The notes under the pieces are model-generated. The model ran no database searches, was not told the origin of the DNA, and saw nothing but the letters and a program-made list of their open reading frames with translations. From positions 24,364-88,363 of the forward strand of contig NZ_WIAD01000024.1 in assembly GCF_009618275.1 (NCBI RefSeq): 64,000 bases of DNA, given 5' to 3'. The DNA comes from Roseimaritima sediminicola (GTDB lineage: Bacteria > Planctomycetota > Planctomycetia > Pirellulales > Pirellulaceae). Within the stretch, counting starts at the first letter, position 1. Every line of letters starts with the position of its first letter. Below are positions 42,690-50,626 of this stretch, one piece after another. The position numbers and the translations under genes were made by a program.

Positions 42690-43199
42690 CTAGGATTCGA
42701 GTGCAAACGAAAATTCGTTTTCGCCGTCTTCGGTCACCGTCGCATCAAGGCCTGAGGTCTGCGGGTTTTGATATTTGGCAGGTAGGAAATTCTTCGGCCC
42801 CGCCGGCATTCTCCGGCGCCCGGTTCCCGTAATGTCCTCTCCGGCGGCTTCCGCCGCAGCATAGGCGGCATCGATGTCTTCTTCGGGGTTCATCGGCTGC
42901 GCTTTCTTTTCGAACTTCGTGATGATGACCTTGTAGCTGGCCGGAACCGCTCCATCGCCATTGATTTCCGTCGTCAACACGTATTGGCCTGAGCCGTCGG
43001 TCGTGCCTGCCGCAGCGTGACCGTCGCCTTCCGGAGAAAACGTCACCAACGCCCCTTCCACCGGGTCGCCATCAAGCGTCACCGTTCCACTGACCGGCAC
43101 CGTATTCAGTCCGGATCCTCCGCCACAGCCGAGCAGAAACGCAAAAGGTAGGAGGCCGATCGCAAAGGCGGTAGTTGCACTTAGGCGAGATGAACGCAT
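42690..43199 (-). CDS. Carboxypeptidase-regulatory-like lipoprotein
   Basis: A 169-residue protein with a lipoprotein signal peptide whose lipobox is L-L-G-C (Cys 25), followed by G-G-G-S. The body has V-S-G-T-V-T-L-D-G-D-P-V-E-G-A-L-V-T-F-S-P, a single carboxypeptidase-regulatory-like (prealbumin-type) beta domain with D-G-S-G-Q-Y-V-L-T. This short lipoprotein type is very common next to DUF1559 and TPR/CRTAC1 genes in planctomycetes. It is probably attached to the outer face of a membrane. It heads a four-gene series on the minus strand (lipoprotein, TPR, CRTAC1, DUF1559) with gaps of 59, 3 and 217 bases. Confidence 0.92.
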   Translation of the reverse strand: MRSSRLSATTAFAIGLLPFAFLLGCGGGSGLNTVPVSGTVTLDGDPVEGALVTFSPEGDGHAAAGTTDGSGQYVLTTEINGDGAVPASYKVIITKFEKKAQPMNPEEDIDAAYAAAEAAGEDITGTGRRRMPAGPKNFLPAKYQNPQTSGLDATVTEDGENEFSFALES

Positions 43200-43379
43200 G
43201 AGAAGAATCTGACCCCGTCACAAAAGAAAAGGAAGGAAGCGAATGCAGGTTTGTCTGCCACAAAGCCACCCACAGCTGGCATTCGCTGCGCATTAATCAA
43301 TGCAATTAAAATAGGCAGGCGTCTTGCAATGTCAATCCCTCCGCACCCGGAAGAGGGGATTTGCAAGTAGTCGGCCGAG

Positions 43380-43452
43380 TGCCCCCTAGTGGAGTTGAAC
43401 CACTGTTTCCGGATTGAGAACCCGGCGTCCTGGGCCGCTAGACGAAGGGGGC
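43380..43452 (-). tRNA. tRNA-Glu, anticodon CTC
   Basis: A 73-base gene on the minus strand. The acceptor stem is GCCCCCT/AGGGGGC and the anticodon stem CCGGG/TCCGG closes loop TTCTCAA, giving anticodon CTC for GAG codons. T-arm GGTTCAACTCC is present. Discriminator A, no encoded CCA. It lies downstream of the AspRS gene on the same strand. Confidence 0.95.
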
Positions 43453-43464
43453 GGTCTATTCAGT

Positions 43465-43521
43465 GTGGCATAGGCTTCCAGCCTGTGAATTTAAAACACA
43501 CAGGCTGGAATTCTATGCCAC
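43465..43521. repeat. Inverted pair of the GGCATAGGCTTCCAGCCTGTG unit
   Basis: Two copies in opposite orientation form a hairpin with a stem of about 22 bp: GTGGCATAGGCTTCCAGCC (from 43465) against GGCTGGAATTCTATGCCAC (to 43521) around AATTTAAAACA. It lies just after the AspRS stop and before tRNA-Glu. Direct copies of the same unit are at 50617-50720. Confidence 0.88.
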
Positions 43522-43532
43522 AAAAGCTTTGC

Positions 43533-45320
43533 TTACACTTTGACGGTTCGCAGATGCAGCTCCTGGAGCTGTTTAGCATCGACCTCGCCGGGGGCTTCGG
43601 TCATCAGGTCGCTGGCCTTCTGCGTCTTGGGGAAAGCGATGACTTCCCTAATGTTATCAAGTCCGGCGAATAACATCACCCAGCGATCGACGCCCAGGGC
43701 GATCCCGCCGTGTGGCGGGGCGCCGTACTTGAGCGCGTCCAGCAGGAATCCAAACCGATCCCGCGCCGTCTGCTCGTCGATCCCCAGCAGTTCGAACACC
43801 TGCTGTTGGATTTTGCCGTCGTGGATTCGGATCGTTCCGCCGCCGGCTTCGCTGCCGTTGATGACCAGGTCGTAGGCCTGGGCCCGGCAGGCCGCCGGAT
43901 CGCTGGCCAGTTTCTCCAAGTCTTCGGGCAGTGGGGCCGTGAACGGGTGATGCATCGCCACCCAGCGCTGTTCTTCTTCGTCGCGTTCGAACATCGGGAA
44001 ATTCGTGACCCAGCTGTAGCTCATCGCCCGCTCGTCGTACAGCTTCAGTTCCGCGCCCAGGCGTTTTCGCAGTCCGGCCAACCCCTTGCAGGTGACTTCC
44101 CAGGTGTCGGCCAAGAACAGCAGCAGGTCACCGGGCTGGGCCTCGAGCGCCGCGCCGATCTGCTGTAGGTGCTCGGCGGAGAAGTTCTTGCTCGTTGGAC
44201 TCCACAGCGAGCCATCCTCTTCGACGCGGAACCAGGCCAGCCCTTTGGCACCGAAATCCTTTTTGACGTAATCGGTCAATTCGTCGATGCGTTTGCGCGA
44301 GAACTCGGTGGCCTGGCCTTCCAGGCGGATGCCGCGAACAAACCCACCGCTGTCGGCCGCCCCGCGGAAGACGCGGAATTCCACTTCGGCGGCGATCGAG
44401 GTGATGTCGACGATTTCCATCCCGAACCGCAGGTCCGGCGCATCGGTACCGAAGCGCCGCATCGATTCGTCCCAGGTCATCCGCGGCAGCGGCAGCGAGA
44501 GCTCTTCACCGGTCAGCTCTTTGGCGGTCCGCTTGACCAATCCCTCGATCATGCCAATCACGTCGTCCTGATCGACGAAGGACATTTCCATGTCCAACTG
44601 GGTGAATTCCGGTTGCCGGTCAGCGCGCAGGTCTTCGTCGCGGAAGCATTTGGCGATCTGCACGTAGCGGTCGAAGCCGGCCACCATCAAGATCTGCTTG
44701 TACAGCTGGGGCGACTGCGGCAGGGCGTAGAAACTGTTGGGATGCACGCGGCTGGGAACCAGGTAATCGCGAGCGCCCTCGGGGGTGCTGCGGCCCAGGA
44801 TCGGCGTTTCCACGTCGATGAAATCGTGCTCGGCGAAGTAGTCCCGCATGATCTTGATGATCCGGCTGCGCAGTTCCAGGCTGCGGAGCATGGCCGTGCG
44901 GCGGAGATCCAGAAAGCGATACTTCAGCCGCAGGTCCTCGCCGGGCAATTCCTGCTGGCCGGGCGTGAAGGGCGGCGTCGGGCAGGCGTTCAGCACTTCG
45001 TAGTGCTCGCAGCGCAGTTCGACTTCGCCGGTGTCGAGTTTGTCGTTGATCTTGCCTTCCAGCCGCGGAGCGACCTTGCCGCGAACCAGGATCACCGACT
45101 CGGTGCCCACGCGGCCGGCGGTGTCGATCAGTTCGCTATCCGCCTCGGGAGGGCCGACGACGACCTGGGTCAGCCCGTAGCGGTCGCGGAGGTCGATAAA
45201 GACGGAACCGCCGTGATCGCGTTTGCTTTCCACCCAGCCACACAGGGTGACTTCTTGACCGATATGTTCGCTGCGCAGCTGGCCGCAGGTATGAGTACGT
45301 AACACGGGGTTGTTATCCAA
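43533..45320 (-). CDS. aspS: Aspartyl-tRNA synthetase (bacterial type)
   Basis: A 595-residue class II synthetase. The N-terminal anticodon-binding OB domain has C-G-Q-L-R-S-E-H-I-G-Q-E-V-T-L-C-G-W-V. Motif 2 is F-R-D-E-D-L-R-A-D-R-Q-P-E-F-T-Q, motif 3 is G-G-I-A-L-G-V-D-R, and the long insert (GAD domain, about 290-420) marks the bacterial form. It charges tRNA-Asp; whether it is discriminating or not cannot be read. The start is TTG 45320 or GTG 45305 (the latter begins M-L-R-T-H-T-C-G-Q-L-R, close to known AspRS starts); no ATG is available in frame before the stop at 45336. Confidence 0.97.
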   Translation of the reverse strand: MDNNPVLRTHTCGQLRSEHIGQEVTLCGWVESKRDHGGSVFIDLRDRYGLTQVVVGPPEADSELIDTAGRVGTESVILVRGKVAPRLEGKINDKLDTGEVELRCEHYEVLNACPTPPFTPGQQELPGEDLRLKYRFLDLRRTAMLRSLELRSRIIKIMRDYFAEHDFIDVETPILGRSTPEGARDYLVPSRVHPNSFYALPQSPQLYKQILMVAGFDRYVQIAKCFRDEDLRADRQPEFTQLDMEMSFVDQDDVIGMIEGLVKRTAKELTGEELSLPLPRMTWDESMRRFGTDAPDLRFGMEIVDITSIAAEVEFRVFRGAADSGGFVRGIRLEGQATEFSRKRIDELTDYVKKDFGAKGLAWFRVEEDGSLWSPTSKNFSAEHLQQIGAALEAQPGDLLLFLADTWEVTCKGLAGLRKRLGAELKLYDERAMSYSWVTNFPMFERDEEEQRWVAMHHPFTAPLPEDLEKLASDPAACRAQAYDLVINGSEAGGGTIRIHDGKIQQQVFELLGIDEQTARDRFGFLLDALKYGAPPHGGIALGVDRWVMLFAGLDNIREVIAFPKTQKASDLMTEAPGEVDAKQLQELHLRTVKV

Positions 45321-45735
45321 GAAAACACATGTGAATCAGAAGCTTGCGGAGCGATGGAGTCGTCCGTCGGGACCGCATTGTAGCGATCGCGAGCCGTTCG
45401 CAAACCGAGCTACCGCAGCATCGCTGGGCCGTGCCGCGGGCCGTACCGATCCGATCCGGCTTCACGGCCCCCACTTCGCCACCTGGGCCCGCACCGCGGA
45501 CGCACAGCCTGGGTGACCGGCAATCTCGCCGGACGCCGCACCCGATTTGGACAAAGAAACGCGGTCGTGGCTAGCAAACTGATTTACAGCGGTCTGGTTA
45601 GGCAGGTATACTCCGACCCAAAACCCACCCTGATGGTAGATTGAGGGCCATTGCGACTCAGGCTCCACCGGGCAATCCCAAACGTCGGCCATCGTCGCGC
45701 TGCGACGAAGAACGATTTGTATCTCGGAGAACAAA
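45321..45735. other. Gene-free divergent promoter region, aspS and MFS
   Basis: A 415-base gap between divergent genes. No reading frame with family features and no repeat shared with the rest of the window is seen. GGTATACT at 45604-45611 could be a -10 box for the transporter, but I see no matching -35, so this is only a suggestion. A GGAG ribosome binding site lies 6 bases before ATG 45736. Confidence 0.4.
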
Positions 45736-47316
45736 ATGGATCTGCAGATTTCGCGTGGCAAGCTGATGCTGGCCAGTTTTCTCACCCTGGTCGCTTCCGG
45801 GGTCGGCTTCGCCACTCGGACCGCGGCCGGCACGGACTGGGAGACCGAGTTCGGCATCGACGGGGGCGAGTTCGGCGCCATCCTCGGAGCCGGTTTCCTG
45901 GGCTTCGGGATCATGATCTTTTTCGGCGGCATTCTGGTCGAAGCCTTCGGATACAAGAAGCTGTTGGTGCTGGCGTTTGTGATGCACCTGATCAGTGCGG
46001 GCATGTTGTTCGCCGCCAACCCACTGTTCGAGTCCTGGCAGCAGGCGGATCCGGAAACCGCGACGGCTCGGGTTTATAGCCTGTTGTTTTGGAGTGCGTT
46101 CCTGTTCTCGATCTGTCAGGGGTTATACGAAGCGGTGATCAATCCGTTGATCGCTCAGATTTATCCCGAGAACAAGACGCATTACTTGAACATCCTGCAC
46201 GCGGGCTGGCCGGGCGGAATGATCATCGGCGGTCTGTTCGCAGCCGGCTTCATCGGTCCCGACGCCTGGTTCGTGCAGATTCCGTGGCAGTGGGGATTAT
46301 CCAGTTTCGCCATTATCGTCTTGGCCTACGGGATCCTCGCTTTGCCCGAACGCTTTCCCGACACCGTGGGAGAAAGTTCCAAAGCCGGTTTCGCCACGGT
46401 CTTCTCTTGCTTTCTGTCGATCCCCTTCCTGGTGCTGATCGTGCTGCACGGCATGATCGGTTACATGGAACTGGGCGTGGACTCGTGGATGACCAAGTTG
46501 ATGGCCAACGTACTGCCCAACGCGGTCCTGATTCTGGTCTACACCTCTGCACTGATGTTCGTCCTGCGATTCTTTGCGGGACCGATCGTGCACCGGATCA
46601 ACCCGATCGGTTTGCTGTTGGGCAGCGCGATCATCGCCTGCCTGGGGCTGCTGTGGCTGGGGATGCCGACCGAAAGCGTGTTGATGGTCTTCGCAGCGGC
46701 CACCTTCTACAGCTTTGGTAAAGCCTTCCTGTGGCCGACGATGCTGGGTGTGGCCGGCGAGCGTTATCCGCAAAGTGGGGCAATTGCGATGGGAGCACTG
46801 GGAGCGGCCGGGATGTTGACCGTCGGCCAGGTTGCCAACCCGCGGATCGGTGCCCAGCAGGGATACCACATGTCGCAGCACCTGCAGGAGCAGGCCCCGG
46901 AAACCTTTGCGCGCTACCGCGATGACGAAACGAAGTCCAGCTGGGGATACGAGTACACGCCGATCGCCCCGGTCAAACTGGGTGCGGTCAACCAGATCAA
47001 GGAAGTCGGCGAGGAGGGTTTCAGCAATCTGGAATCGATCCGCGAAGCCGACCTACTGACGGCGGAACAGAAGGAGATGATGATCGAGCACGCCCAGCAG
47101 GATATTCCGGCCGTGCAAGCGGCCTATGTCGCCGGCGGGCGTCAGACGCTCACCTCGACGGCAATCGTGCCGTTTGCAATGGCCATCGGCTTTGCCGGTC
47201 TGTTGGTCTACTACTTCACGCAAGGCGGCTACAAACCGGTAGAATTGTACGAAGAGTCGGAAGAAGAGGAGGAAGTGGCCCACGGGATGGGGGAACCGGC
47301 GCCGGCGGAGTACTAA
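45736..47316 (+). CDS. MFS transporter with long loop before the last helix
   Basis: A 526-residue membrane protein. The opening G-K-L-M-L-A-S-F-L-T-L-V-A-S-G-V-G-F and later helices (G-F-G-I-M-I-F-F-G-G-I-L, S-L-L-F-W-S-A-F-L-F-S-I, and so on) give about 12 spans. The loop after A-N-P-R-I-G (residues about 370-475) is roughly 100 residues, hydrophilic, with E-E-G-F-S-N-L-E-S-I-R-E-A-D-L-L; the last helix F-A-M-A-I-G-F-A-G-L-L-V-Y-Y-F follows and the tail is acidic (E-E-S-E-E-E-E-E). It resembles sugar or nucleoside MFS proteins common in planctomycetes. Substrate unknown. Confidence 0.9.
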   Translation: MDLQISRGKLMLASFLTLVASGVGFATRTAAGTDWETEFGIDGGEFGAILGAGFLGFGIMIFFGGILVEAFGYKKLLVLAFVMHLISAGMLFAANPLFESWQQADPETATARVYSLLFWSAFLFSICQGLYEAVINPLIAQIYPENKTHYLNILHAGWPGGMIIGGLFAAGFIGPDAWFVQIPWQWGLSSFAIIVLAYGILALPERFPDTVGESSKAGFATVFSCFLSIPFLVLIVLHGMIGYMELGVDSWMTKLMANVLPNAVLILVYTSALMFVLRFFAGPIVHRINPIGLLLGSAIIACLGLLWLGMPTESVLMVFAAATFYSFGKAFLWPTMLGVAGERYPQSGAIAMGALGAAGMLTVGQVANPRIGAQQGYHMSQHLQEQAPETFARYRDDETKSSWGYEYTPIAPVKLGAVNQIKEVGEEGFSNLESIREADLLTAEQKEMMIEHAQQDIPAVQAAYVAGGRQTLTSTAIVPFAMAIGFAGLLVYYFTQGGYKPVELYEESEEEEEVAHGMGEPAPAEY

Positions 47317-47350
47317 CGGTTTCCTGTCGGCTCGCAGCGGTGCAGCCGGC

Positions 47351-47399
47351 CGGTTACCGATCGTCCGGCGATCAGCCGATACGCCGGACGATAACCGGC
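47351..47399 (+). terminator. Hairpin after the MFS gene, possible terminator
   Basis: CGGTTACCGATCGTCCGGCG pairs with CGCCGGACGATAACCG around ATCAGCCGATA, with one small bulge. It starts 35 bases after the stop codon. No T run follows (CTATACTGAATG), so it may only protect the mRNA end. Confidence 0.5.
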
Positions 47400-47519
47400 T
47401 ATACTGAATGACGGACGATGGCTGTGGCGGAAATTGTTTCCGCGCAGCCATTGTTCATTCCGTGCACGAATGGTTGTTCGCGTTCCCCCCTATTGTAAGT
47501 TCCTCGGAGGAAAGACCCC

Positions 47520-48089
47520 ATGACTCGCCTTTTTTGTGCTGCTGGTTTGCTGGCCATGATCGTCTGTGCATCGACCGCCCAAGCCGATGATTCGCCCGAG
47601 TGCGCGCTCGATTACCGCGTCGAGTCGATCGATGGCAAGGAAGTCGACCTCGAGGATTACGAAGGCAACGTGGTTGTCGTCGTCAACGTGGCCAGCCAGT
47701 GTGGCGCCACGCCACAGTACGCCGACCTGCAGGCGATGTACGAAAAATACAAAGACAAGGGCCTGGTCGTCCTGGGCTTTCCCAGCAACCAGTTCGGCCG
47801 ACAGGAACCGGGCAGCAACGCCGAGATCAAAGAGTTCTGCAGCAGCAAGTACCAGGTGACGTTCCCGATGTTTTCCAAGATCGACGTCAAAGGCGACGAT
47901 GCGATTCCCTTCTACAAGAACTTGACCAGCCAGGACGTCCAGCCGGCGGGCTCGGGGCCGGTGGCCTGGAACTTTGAAAAGTTCCTCATCGACCGCGAAG
48001 GCAACGTGGTGGGACGTTTTAAAACCCGCACCAAGCCGACCGATCCTGAATTCGTCGCCGCGGTCGAAAAGCAGCTGAAGAAGAAGTAG
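47520..48089 (+). CDS. Glutathione peroxidase-family protein, exported
   Basis: A 189-residue protein. A signal peptide (residues 1-22, A-S-T-A-Q-A) sends it to the periplasm. The catalytic tetrad is complete: Cys61 (V-N-V-A-S-Q-C-G), Gln91 (F-P-S-N-Q-F-G) and Trp150-Asn151 (V-A-W-N-F-E-K-F). The catalytic residue is Cys, not selenocysteine, so it is a Cys-type peroxidase that probably uses thioredoxin-like reductants; Cys107 in E-F-C-S-S-K-Y is a possible resolving residue. A strong GGAGGA ribosome binding site lies 9 bases before the ATG. It reduces peroxides. A repeat array begins 5 bases after the stop. Confidence 0.95.
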   Translation: MTRLFCAAGLLAMIVCASTAQADDSPECALDYRVESIDGKEVDLEDYEGNVVVVVNVASQCGATPQYADLQAMYEKYKDKGLVVLGFPSNQFGRQEPGSNAEIKEFCSSKYQVTFPMFSKIDVKGDDAIPFYKNLTSQDVQPAGSGPVAWNFEKFLIDREGNVVGRFKTRTKPTDPEFVAAVEKQLKKK

Positions 48090-48093
48090 CAGT

Positions 48094-48242
48094 GTCGCCT
48101 TTCGCTCCGCGAAAGTACTGCGTTGGTCGCCTTTCGCTCCGCGAAAGTAGTGTGTTGGTCGCCTTTCGCTCCGCGAAAGTAGTGTGTTGGTCGCCTTTCG
48201 CTCCGCGAAAGTAGTGCGTTGGTCGCCTTTCGCTCCGCGAAA
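48094..48242. repeat. Five 32-bp tandem repeats (GTCGCCTTTCGCTCCGCGAA)
   Basis: Units start at 48094, 48126, 48158, 48190 and 48222 (last one truncated). The first 21 bases of each contain a small palindrome TTTCGCTCCGCGAAA; the rest (GTAGTGTGTTG) varies by a base or two. Not a CRISPR: the inter-unit segments are the same repeat. An inverted GGAGCGAAAGGCGAC is at 48658-48672, just upstream of the 72-residue gene. Confidence 0.92.
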
Positions 48243-48270
48243 ATCGATTCGTTTACTGACGTCAATCTGG

Positions 48271-48556
48271 CTCCCCTCTCCCCGCCGACCTGGGCAAGTG
48301 GAGCTTGCCCAGGTCGGCGGGGAGAGGGGCTGGGGGTGAGGGGCCTCCGGCGCAACTGCTTGTATCGTTGGATCGGTTGGTGTTGTCACGGCCCTATCGT
48401 TGCGAGGTAGGGCGAGGCGGCTTTGCTATAATTCAATTAACTCGCTGCAATGGACGGTTCGTGGCTTCGCTCCACAGGCCCCCTCACCCCCAACCCCTCT
48501 CCCCCTTAAGCCTGGCTCGCTTAGGCTCGCCAGGCTTAAGGGGGAGAGGGGAGTAA
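48271..48556. repeat. Third composite element with paired hairpins
   Basis: Left hairpin 48271-48346 (stem CCGACCTGGGCAAG/CTTGCCCAGGTCGG) and right hairpin 48479-48554 (stem TTAAGCCTGG/CCAGGCTTAA around CTCGCTTAGGCTCG) face each other around a core of about 130 bases. The left hairpin differs in sequence from the left hairpins at 9.7 and 17.3 kb but keeps the C-rich/G-rich outer arms. Terminal repeats of the 17.26 kb type are not obvious here. Confidence 0.8.
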
Positions 48557-48690
48557 ACGAATTTTCGTCACTTATTATTCGTCACTTATTAACTTCACGT
48601 CCCCCGCAAAACGTCCCCCGCAAAAGTAGCTAAGGAAATTTTCTAGCAACTTTCGACGGAGCGAAAGGCGACTCTCCCAGGAAACGTCTC

Positions 48691-48909
48691 GTGAAACGAT
48701 CTGCTTCCACGGAACCCTCCTCGACTTCGCCGTCTTCTGTGTCGGGCCCGGCTGAACAGGCTCACGCTGCGCCGTCCACCGACCGCCTCACCGATTCCAC
48801 TTCCCCTGCGGCCGAGCTAACGCAACTTGCCGCCGAAGTGCGGGCCGACGCGCTCCGTGAGGCCGAGACGTACGTTTCGCGGTGCGACACCCAACAGAAC
48901 GGCGAATAG
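48691..48909 (+). CDS. Small protein ending in Gly-Glu; candidate Pup/UBact-like modifier
   Basis: A 72-residue protein from GTG 48691, with AGGAA seven bases upstream. The N-terminal half is Ser/Thr/Pro-rich and looks disordered; the C-terminal half is a predicted helix (A-E-L-T-Q-L-A-A-E-V-R-A-D-A-L-R-E-A-E-T-Y-V) followed by a short tail ending N-G-E. From memory, Mycobacterium Pup ends A-E-D-F-V-R-A-Y-V-Q-K-G-G-Q, so A-E-x-Y/F-V and the final Gly-Glu are shared; Pup is ligated through a C-terminal Glu. The next gene, 22 bases on, is a PafA/Dop-family enzyme. Caveats: one Gly, not two; no proteasome genes here; only one Lys. It may be an unrelated small protein. Confidence 0.55.
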   Translation: MKRSASTEPSSTSPSSVSGPAEQAHAAPSTDRLTDSTSPAAELTQLAAEVRADALREAETYVSRCDTQQNGE

Positions 48910-48931
48910 CGATGAACGCGGGTGACTGCTG

Positions 48932-50626
48932 ATGTCCAGACGCACGTTACCGACGAGGTCGGATGCTCCGCTGCTGCACCGCCTGATCGGTTTGGAGACC
49001 GAGTACGCGACGATGGTCCGGTCGCCGCCGGGCCGCGATGAATCGTGTACGCCCTCACGCGGCGAAGTCTACGCGGCGATTTGCCAAGCGATCGCCCGTC
49101 GCCAGCCCACGGCCCAGGGACGCTTTGATGCGAGCAAATTGTTTCTGGCCAGCGGCGGAGCGATTACTGCGGAGTCCAGTCCGGTCGATGACGCGCTGCC
49201 CGGTGGGCTGATCGAAGGTGCGACGCCCGAGGTCCGCAGCCCCCAAGCGCTGTTGGTCTGCCAGCGAGCTCAGGATCGCATGCTGCAGCGGGCCGCCGAC
49301 CGTTGCGGCTTGGACGTCGAAGTGCGGATCTTGAAGAACAGCAGCGATCGGCTCGAGCGCATCTATGGTTGCCAAGAGAATTACGAAGCCGAGGTCGCTC
49401 GGGGGCCGGCCCTGTGGTTGCTGCGCACCGGTTTGATGGGGTTGCTGCCGCTGCAGGTGCTGTACTGGTTCTGCGTCCACGTGATCGTCTACGGCAGCGC
49501 GCTGTTGCTGGGGATGGCGCGTCTCGGCACGGCGGTGCTGCGCGGACGGGTGCCACGCGCGGCCCGGCTGATGCAGCCGCCGCCGGCTTGGGGGCTGAGG
49601 GCCGTGGTCGCCATCGTCCGTGCGCTTCGCAGTCCGCTGGTCCTCTGGCTGCTGATCCTGACGCGGCTGTTTGCGTTTCGGCGTCAGCGCACTTATTTAA
49701 CCGCCTTTCTGACGTCCCGGTTGGTGTTGACCGGCAGCGGTCACGTGGACGGTCGCGGCAAGTATTGGTTGTCGGCCAAAGCCATGGCCATCGATTCGCA
49801 CGCCGGCCTCGGTGGGTACCGCGGCGAGCGGCCGATCTACGTCTTTCGGCACTGGCTAGAGCGGTTATGCGAACCGTCGCCCGGCGGCTGGACGGCGGTT
49901 TTCGATCTGATGCGCCGCCGGCAACGTCTGCAGATCGGGCTGTCCGATTCGAACATCGCCGACACCGCCGAATACCTCAAGGTGGCGACGACCAGCCTGG
50001 TCCTGGACATGCTCGAAGCCGGCTACGTCGAGGGCTTGCCGGTACTGCGCAAACCCATCGCTTCGCTGCACCGCGTGGCCGGCGACTGGAATCTGGTGTC
50101 GCGAGTTCCGACCAGCGGGGGCGCGATGTCGGGCTTGGAGATCCAGCAGCGTTTCCTGCACGCCTGCCGCCGCTTTGTCGCCGCCCAACACCAGCCGCCA
50201 TCGGCCGAGGTCGCCGTGGTGCTCGAGCGCTGGGAAGCGGCCCTGGACGCCGCGATGGCGTTTCGAAACCGCGCCGCGGACATGCAGCCGGCGATCGGCA
50301 AAATCGATTGGCTGACAAAACGCTGGATGCTGGACCAATTGAGTCCGTCGGCGCCGTGGGCCGTGCGCAAGAAAGTGGATCTGAGGTACCACGAACTGAG
50401 TGACGAGAGCTACTTCGAACGGCTCAGCAATGCGATCCCGGCGACGGTCCTGACCAGTGAAGCTTCCATCGAACGCGCCGGACGGATGCCTCCGGGAGAC
50501 ACGCCGGCGGGCCGCCGCGGGCACTTGATCCGCGAGTTTTCTGCGGGCGACCAACCGATCCGGGCCAGTTGGTCGCACGTGGTGATCGGCCAAGGCCGTC
50601 GCCGCCGCGTCGTACCAGTGGCCTAG
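48932..50626 (+). CDS. PafA/Dop family (pupylation enzyme-like) protein with hydrophobic insertion
   Basis: A 564-residue protein. Landmarks against PafA/Dop: R-L-I-G-L-E-T-E-Y (17-25), K-N-S-S-D then Y-G-C-Q-E-N-Y (135-151), L-V-L-T-G-S-G (264-270), G-L-S-D-S-N-I-A-D-T-A-E-Y-L-K-V-A-T-T-S-L-V-L-D-M (336-360), K-I-D-W-L-T-K-R (457-464), D-L-R-Y-H-E-L (483-489). The usual P-E-Y near the active-site loop reads P-E-V (99-101). Between residues about 158 and 250 an insertion with two hydrophobic stretches replaces roughly 24 residues of PafA, suggesting membrane attachment. PafA ligates Pup to lysines; Dop removes or deamidates it. Which activity, if any, is unknown. Its stop codon is made by the repeat starting at 50617. 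Confidence 0.88.
   Translation: MSRRTLPTRSDAPLLHRLIGLETEYATMVRSPPGRDESCTPSRGEVYAAICQAIARRQPTAQGRFDASKLFLASGGAITAESSPVDDALPGGLIEGATPEVRSPQALLVCQRAQDRMLQRAADRCGLDVEVRILKNSSDRLERIYGCQENYEAEVARGPALWLLRTGLMGLLPLQVLYWFCVHVIVYGSALLLGMARLGTAVLRGRVPRAARLMQPPPAWGLRAVVAIVRALRSPLVLWLLILTRLFAFRRQRTYLTAFLTSRLVLTGSGHVDGRGKYWLSAKAMAIDSHAGLGGYRGERPIYVFRHWLERLCEPSPGGWTAVFDLMRRRQRLQIGLSDSNIADTAEYLKVATTSLVLDMLEAGYVEGLPVLRKPIASLHRVAGDWNLVSRVPTSGGAMSGLEIQQRFLHACRRFVAAQHQPPSAEVAVVLERWEAALDAAMAFRNRAADMQPAIGKIDWLTKRWMLDQLSPSAPWAVRKKVDLRYHELSDESYFERLSNAIPATVLTSEASIERAGRMPPGDTPAGRRGHLIREFSAGDQPIRASWSHVVIGQGRRRRVVPVA

Noticed and set aside
47520..48089. Selenocysteine in the glutathione peroxidase
   Set aside because: Catalytic codon is TGT (Cys61); no in-frame TGA there.
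48094..48242. Possible CRISPR array (regular 32-bp spacing)
   Set aside because: The whole 32-bp unit repeats; there are no unique spacers and no cas genes nearby.
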